45,032 bases of DNA from RGIG8748 sp045532255 (GTDB taxonomy: Bacteria; Bacillota; Clostridia; UMGS1810): assembly GCA_045532255.1 (NCBI GenBank), contig JAZSFO010000030.1, positions 1 to 45,032 on the forward strand. Direction: 5' to 3'. The translations under genes and the position numbers were made by a program. Numbering within the stretch: the first letter of the stretch is position 1; every line of letters starts with the position of its first letter. This document shows, one piece after another, positions 41,579 through 45,032 of the stretch. The notes beneath the pieces were generated by a model. That model was not told where the DNA came from. It was given only the letters and a program-made list of their open reading frames with translations, and ran no database searches.

Positions 41579-42241
41579 TTACTCAGCAGGTGTTTCTGCA
41601 GCTTCTTCTGCAGGAGCAGCTTCTTCTGCTGCGGGTGCAGCTTCCTCTGCGGGTGCAGTCTCTTCTGCTGCGGGAGCAGTTTCCTCTGCGGGTGCAGCTT
41701 CCTCTGCTGCGGGAGCCTCTTCCTTGGCAATGTTGATTTCGGACGGTTCTACGCCGTTATCAACCAACGCCTGCAAGGTTCTGACGAGGTTGGATATGGG
41801 AGCATTAAGACTTCCCATGATGTTTGCGATAAGTGTCTCTCTGGAGGGAGTATTTGCAAGAGTCTTAACTTCGTCCAGTGTGATTACATTACCGTCGAGG
41901 AATCCAGCCTTGATTTTGAGGCATTCGTTCTCTTTAGCAAAATCTGCTATAACCTTTGCAGGAGCAACGGGGTCTGTCGCACTTACAGCGAGAGATGTAG
42001 GACCGTTAAGTTCTGCATCAAGACCTTCGAGGCCTACTTCCTTTGCAGCAAATCTTGTAAGAGTGTTCTTAACAACCTTGTATTCTACACCGGCTTCTCT
42101 GAGCTTTCTGCGGAGATTGGTATCTTCCTCAACTGTGAGACCTCTGTAATCTACAAGTACACCAGCCTGTGCAGTTTTGAGTGTTTCTACAAGACCGGCA
42201 ACGATTTCCTTTTTCTGTTCCAATGCATTTGCGCTTGGCAT
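41579..42241 (-). CDS. rplJ: 50S ribosomal protein L10 with acidic repeat tail
   Basis: 220 residues; the usual length is 165-175. The standard body (ALEQKKEIVAGLVETLKTAQAGVLVDYRGLTVEE...RETLIANIMGSLNAPISNLVRTLQALVDN) anchors L7/L12 to the ribosome. After about residue 170 comes a tail of E, A, P and T with three 13-residue repeats of APAAEEAAPAEEx type. L10 with L12 also represses its own leader. Start ATG 42241 follows GGGAGGTGAAATT; upstream in-frame codons run into the leader RNA. Confidence 0.96.
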   Translation of the reverse strand: MPSANALEQKKEIVAGLVETLKTAQAGVLVDYRGLTVEEDTNLRRKLREAGVEYKVVKNTLTRFAAKEVGLEGLDAELNGPTSLAVSATDPVAPAKVIADFAKENECLKIKAGFLDGNVITLDEVKTLANTPSRETLIANIMGSLNAPISNLVRTLQALVDNGVEPSEINIAKEEAPAAEEAAPAEETAPAAEETAPAEEAAPAAEEAAPAEEAAETPAE

Positions 42242-42303
42242 AATTTCACCTCCCAAAATTTGGATATAGTGTTTATAAACACTGTTATTTGACAATAAAA
42301 TAA

Positions 42304-42395
42304 AGGTTCCTCAAAGACATGAGGAACCTAAATAAGCATAATACTATATCTGTTCCTCGGCAGGAATTATGCCACATGGCACCTGCTGTCTTAAG
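42304..42395 (-). ncRNA. Ribosomal L10 leader with attenuator
   Basis: Leader between the rplJ promoter and gene. Leftward RNA: stem GCAGG/CCUGC enclosing UGCCA/UGGCA (42361-42387), then the L10-leader hallmark AAUUCCUGCCGAGG. Segment GAGGAAC (42352-42358) can pair with GUUCCUC, the 5' arm of a downstream terminator hairpin (42304-42329, AGGUUCCUC / GAGGAACCU, then UUUAUUUUAUU). These are mutually exclusive, so L10-L12 binding to the leader can switch readthrough. Matches the attenuation scheme known for B. subtilis rplJL. Confidence 0.88.
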
Positions 42396-42406
42396 AAGCT
42401 TTTATT

Positions 42407-42435
42407 ATATTAACACAAAGTGACACTTTTGTCAA
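42407..42435 (-). promoter_or_regulatory. rplJ-rplL promoter
   Basis: Leftward consensus -35 TTGACA (42430-42435), 17-base spacer and -10 TAATAT (42407-42412), just past the rplA stop (42446). It gives the L10 leader RNA its own start. Confidence 0.8.
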
Positions 42436-42445
42436 GTGTTTTTTA

Positions 42446-43141
42446 TTAGTTGCCAAACTTAGAAGTGTTGAGCTTAACACCGGGGCCCATTGTAGAGCTT
42501 ACTGCAATGCTCTTTAAGTACTGACCTTTTGCAGCAGCAGGCTTAGCCTTAACTATAGCTGCAACAAGAGTATTGAAGTTTTCTGTAAGCTTTTCTACAC
42601 CGAAAGAGCTCTTGCCGATGGGGCAGTGAATGATGTTGGACTTATCAAGTCTGTACTCAATCTTACCTGCTTTGATATCTGCAACTGCCTTTACAACATC
42701 GGGAGTTACAGTACCAGCCTTGGGGTTAGGCATAAGACCCTTAGGTCCGAGAACTCTACCTATTCTACCAACAACACCCATCATATCGGGAGTTGCTACA
42801 ACAACATCAAATTCAAACCAGTTTTCGTTCTGAATCTTTGCAACAAGCTCTTCTGCACCTGCATAATCTGCGCCTGCATCGAGAGCCTTCTGCACATTGT
42901 CACCCTTTGCAAAAACAAGAACTCTTACCTTCTTGCCTGTGCCGTGGGGAAGAACAACAGCGCCTCTTACCTGCTGATCAGCGTGTCTTGAGTCAACGCC
43001 GAGTCTGAAGTGAGCCTCTACTGTTTCGTCAAACTTAGCCTTGGAAGTCTTGATAACAAGATCAAATGCTTCCTGAATGTCATAAGCTTTGCTTCTTTCG
43101 ATTAGTTTAGCACTTTCTAAATATTTTTTACCTTTACGCAC
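42446..43141 (-). CDS. rplA: 50S ribosomal protein L1
   Basis: 231 residues, normal length. Forms the L1 stalk at the E site. Family parts: GKKYLESAKLIERSKAYDIQEAFDLV, VVLPHGTGKKVRVLVFAKGD, TPDMMGVVGRIGRVLGPKGLMPNPKAGTVT and AKGQYLKSIAVSSTMGPGVKL. Start is GTG at 43141 with AAGGAGG 10 bases before. Two small hairpins (GGAAT-AAA-ATTCC at 43169-43181, GGTAC-AATCT-GTACC at 43194-43208) lie between it and rplK. Confidence 0.98.
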   Translation of the reverse strand: MRKGKKYLESAKLIERSKAYDIQEAFDLVIKTSKAKFDETVEAHFRLGVDSRHADQQVRGAVVLPHGTGKKVRVLVFAKGDNVQKALDAGADYAGAEELVAKIQNENWFEFDVVVATPDMMGVVGRIGRVLGPKGLMPNPKAGTVTPDVVKAVADIKAGKIEYRLDKSNIIHCPIGKSSFGVEKLTENFNTLVAAIVKAKPAAAKGQYLKSIAVSSTMGPGVKLNTSKFGN

Positions 43142-43214
43142 TTTTCTTTCCTCCTTATGTGGTCAATCGGAATAAAATTCCTCCCACTTACTCGGTACAA
43201 TCTGTACCTTACAA

Positions 43215-43640
43215 TTAGTCTTCTACTGTGATACCCATGCTTCTTGCGGTACCTGCAATCATGCTCATAGCTGCTTCAACGCTTGCTGCGTTAAGGTCGG
43301 GCATCTTCTGCTCGGCAATAGCCTTGAGGGCATCCTTGCTGATAGTAGCAACCTTGGTCTTGTTCGGTACACCCGAACCGCTGTTGATTTTGCAAGCCTT
43401 CTTGAGAAGAACAGCTGCAGGGGGAGTCTTTGTGATAAATGTAAAAGATCTGTCCTGATATACTGTAATAACTACGGGTATAACAAGACCTGCGTCCTTT
43501 GCGGTTTTTTCGTTGAACTCCTTACAGAACTGCATGATATTAACACCATGCTGACCGAGAGCAGGACCTACCGGGGGAGCCGGATTAGCCTTGCCTGCTT
43601 CAATCTGAAGCTTAATGAAACCTGTTACTTTCTGTGCCAT
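43215..43640 (-). CDS. rplK: 50S ribosomal protein L11
   Basis: 141 residues, exactly the family norm. Binds the GTPase-associated region of 23S rRNA. N-terminal domain IKLQIEAGKANPAPPVGPALGQHGVNIMQFCKEFN, with the prolines contacted by thiopeptides, and C-terminal RNA-binding domain ending TARSMGITVED. ATG 43640 with AAGGAGGTGCG upstream; earlier in-frame codons are rejected. Confidence 0.98.
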   Translation of the reverse strand: MAQKVTGFIKLQIEAGKANPAPPVGPALGQHGVNIMQFCKEFNEKTAKDAGLVIPVVITVYQDRSFTFITKTPPAAVLLKKACKINSGSGVPNKTKVATISKDALKAIAEQKMPDLNAASVEAAMSMIAGTARSMGITVED

Positions 43641-43736
43641 TTTACGCACCTCCTTAAAAAACAATGTGGTAATAAATCGGATTTATTCATCCTCCCACTC
43701 CAACAAACGGACAAAATCGCGCCTGTCCAAGAATAC

Positions 43737-43802
43737 TGCACATAAGTGCAAGTAAAACTTGCGGGTAAAAACCCGGGACATATAATATCGGTCAAAAGAC
43801 CG
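43737..43802. repeat. Chain of four short U-loop hairpins between nusG and rplK
   Basis: In 66 bases: TGCAC-ATAA-GTGCA, GCAAGT-AAA-ACTTGC, CGGGT-AAAA-ACCCG and, after a short spacer, CGGTC-AAAA-GACCG; a possible fifth (GGACA/TGTCC) lies further toward rplK (43712-43727). On the transcribed strand the loops are UUAU, UUU and UUUU. Not a terminator, since downstream genes must be expressed. Possibly an RNA processing site or an L1/L11 control site; unknown. Confidence 0.65.
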
Positions 43803-43812
43803 CTATTAACAA

Positions 43813-44346
43813 TTATATGGATTCTACTCCTGTCATGTCAAGCTCCAGAGGAGTCTTTCTGCCGAACATGACAACACTGACATTGACCTTTTTGGCCACG
43901 GTGTCAATGGATTCTACTATGCCAATCTGATTTGCAAAAGCACCGGATATAATTCTTACATTATCGCCCACTGTATAATCGACGGTAATTTCTCTTACCT
44001 CTACGCCGAGGGATTCTACCTCCTGCTCGGTAAGGGGAACCGGTTTTGATGCGGGTCCTACAAAGCCCGTAACACCTGTTGTATTGCGGACGATGTACCA
44101 TGTATCGTCTGTCATAACCATCTTGATAAGCACATATCCGGGAAAAATCTTTCTTGTAACAACCTTCTGCTGGTCACCCTTGGTTTCTATTACATCCTCT
44201 GTGGGAACCTTGATGTCTACAATCAAATCCTCCAGATTACGGTTCTCGATAGCTTTTTCAAGGTTGGTCTTAACCTTGTTTTCATACCCGGAATAAGTAT
44301 GAACAACATACCATTTGGCATTTCTGTTTGGCTTTCCTGCAGCCAT
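43813..44346 (-). CDS. nusG: Transcription termination/antitermination factor NusG
   Basis: 177 residues: NGN domain (AKWYVVHTYSGYENKVKTNLE ... FPGYVLIKMVMTDDTWYIVRNTTGVTGFVG) and a C-terminal KOW domain (VGDNVRIISGAFANQIGIVESID ... VMFGRKTPLELD). Binds RNA polymerase and links to Rho or the ribosome. ATG 44346 after GGAGGCC; in-frame codons upstream are not coding. It lies 77 bases after secE. Confidence 0.97.
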   Translation of the reverse strand: MAAGKPNRNAKWYVVHTYSGYENKVKTNLEKAIENRNLEDLIVDIKVPTEDVIETKGDQQKVVTRKIFPGYVLIKMVMTDDTWYIVRNTTGVTGFVGPASKPVPLTEQEVESLGVEVREITVDYTVGDNVRIISGAFANQIGIVESIDTVAKKVNVSVVMFGRKTPLELDMTGVESI

Positions 44347-44423
44347 ATTCCGGCCTCCTTTTACGCACAATAACTACGGCAGGCAAAAAACCCGCCAAAG
44401 ATTATGCTACAAATTTAGTTTGA

Positions 44424-44636
44424 TTATCTCTTGAGCAAAAGTTCAAATAAACCAAGCTGGAAAATAGCGTCAAATATTGCAATAATAACGCCTATTATTG
44501 CAACTACCGCAATAACTATTAAAGTGTTGTTAACAATTTGCTTTTTTGAGGGCCATACTACCTTCTTCATTTCGGACTTAACTTCCTTGAAGAACTTGAC
44601 TATCTTGTTCTGTTTCTTTGCATTTGCCTCTGCCAC
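44424..44636 (-). CDS. secE: Preprotein translocase subunit SecE
   Basis: 70 residues, the short Gram-positive form: basic cytoplasmic helix with FFKEVKSEMKKVVWPSKKQI and one membrane segment (about 38-62). Clamps SecY in the translocon. Start is GTG at 44636 with GAGGTG 7 bases upstream. Placed between rpmG and nusG as usual. Confidence 0.96.
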   Translation of the reverse strand: MAEANAKKQNKIVKFFKEVKSEMKKVVWPSKKQIVNNTLIVIAVVAIIGVIIAIFDAIFQLGLFELLLKR

Positions 44637-44672
44637 AACGCTTCACCTCTTTTAATAAACTAAGAACAATAA

Positions 44673-44822
44673 TTATTTTGTTTCCTTGTGCAAAGTATGT
44701 TCTCTGCAGAAACGGCAATACTTCTTCATTTCAAGTCTTTCGGGGTCATTCTTCTTGTTCTTGATTGTGTTGTAGTTTCTCTGCTTGCACTGACTGCATG
44801 CCAAAGTGATTTTTACTCTCAT
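44673..44822 (-). CDS. rpmG: 50S ribosomal protein L33 (zinc form)
   Basis: 49 residues. Start MRVKITLACSQCKQRNYNTI, with two CxxC pairs (CSQC and CRFC) that bind zinc, and ending HTLHKETK. GGAGGTG precedes the ATG at 44822. It is the first gene of the rpmG-secE-nusG-rplK-rplA run, with a promoter about 110 bases upstream. Confidence 0.97.
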   Translation of the reverse strand: MRVKITLACSQCKQRNYNTIKNKKNDPERLEMKKYCRFCREHTLHKETK

Positions 44823-44934
44823 TTCGGAGCACCTCCTAGTTAATATTTGCATCTTTGTCAAATAGCTTAATTTATATGAAAAATTTAAGTAAATTTTTGC
44901 ACACAAAAAAAAGACCTTTTTATCAGCACTCAAT

Positions 44935-44963
44935 ATGATACCATAGCAACACATAAAAGTCAA
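44935..44963 (-). promoter_or_regulatory. Promoter of the rpmG-secE-nusG-rplKA operon
   Basis: Leftward -35 TTGACT (44958-44963), 17-base spacer, -10 TATCAT (44935-44940). No gene is seen in the remaining bases to the right edge (44964-45032). Confidence 0.75.
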
Positions 44964-45032
44964 GCAATTTTTTCAAATTTGTTAAATATATATTGTTTTT
45001 GTTTTTACAAATCGAGGTATGCCTATTTTACC

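Noticed and set aside
42242..42295. Upstream extension of rplJ by 18 codons
   Set aside because: The extension would be translated from the leader RNA after the terminator; GGGAGGTG and the family N-terminus place the start at 42241.

Overview
The window looks like chromosomal core DNA of a low-to-moderate-GC Clostridia member (Bacillota), probably a gut-type anaerobe. The evidence is gene content and order: a dcw cluster led by mraZ with the small basic protein/DUF881 pair before ftsZ, an rny-ymdB pair, zinc-type ribosomal proteins L28 and L33, an L10 leader RNA, a SleC-like SpoIID/peptidoglycan-binding protein and a tiny SpoVM-like ORF (hence probably spore forming). A genus cannot be assigned from the sequence alone. 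No tRNA, rRNA, CRISPR array or transposase gene was seen.

Layout. 68-505 is an Rrf2 regulator. 741-16390 is one long leftward run of division and peptidoglycan genes (mraZ, rsmH, ftsL-like, a PASTA transpeptidase, murE, mraY, ftsW, murG, murA, ftsQ, DUF881, sbp, ftsZ) continuing into nrdR, dusB, a NusG-II domain protein and a Gx transporter. murF, murD, murC and ftsA are not in it. Divergent from mraZ, 16733-19409 holds a rightward operon: metallophosphoesterase, biotin ligase, Orn/Lys/Arg-type decarboxylase. 20399-24574 is a divergent topoisomerase IV/gyrase-like pair bracketed by long inverted composite repeats. 25067-35750 is leftward: a peptide-binding lipoprotein, ymdB, rny, folD, ygiQ, ftsK, rho. 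36288-37534 (rightward) carries a BrkB-type membrane protein and rpmB. 37596-39986 (leftward) is a likely spore cortex/germination operon ending in the SpoVM candidate. 40253-41062 is a P-loop protein with an Asp23-like tail. 41147-44822 is the rpmG-secE-nusG-rplK-rplA-rplJ-rplL run, which ends at a terminator instead of continuing to rpoBC.

The most distinctive content is non-coding. Several families of short non-autonomous elements with terminal inverted repeats sit in the gaps, often within a few bases of stop codons. One provides the last 14 codons and stop of the Gx transporter gene. Others are nested in one another, and three copies of one module keep the same paired arms while the bases differ (compensatory changes). 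Another gap (about 35860-36105) is an array of short, mutually different hairpins separated by a heptamer that flips from TCGATAT to ATATCGA midway.

Start sites were chosen from Shine-Dalgarno spacing, and several genes appear to start at GTG or TTG. Family assignments come from motif recognition by eye, without database searches.
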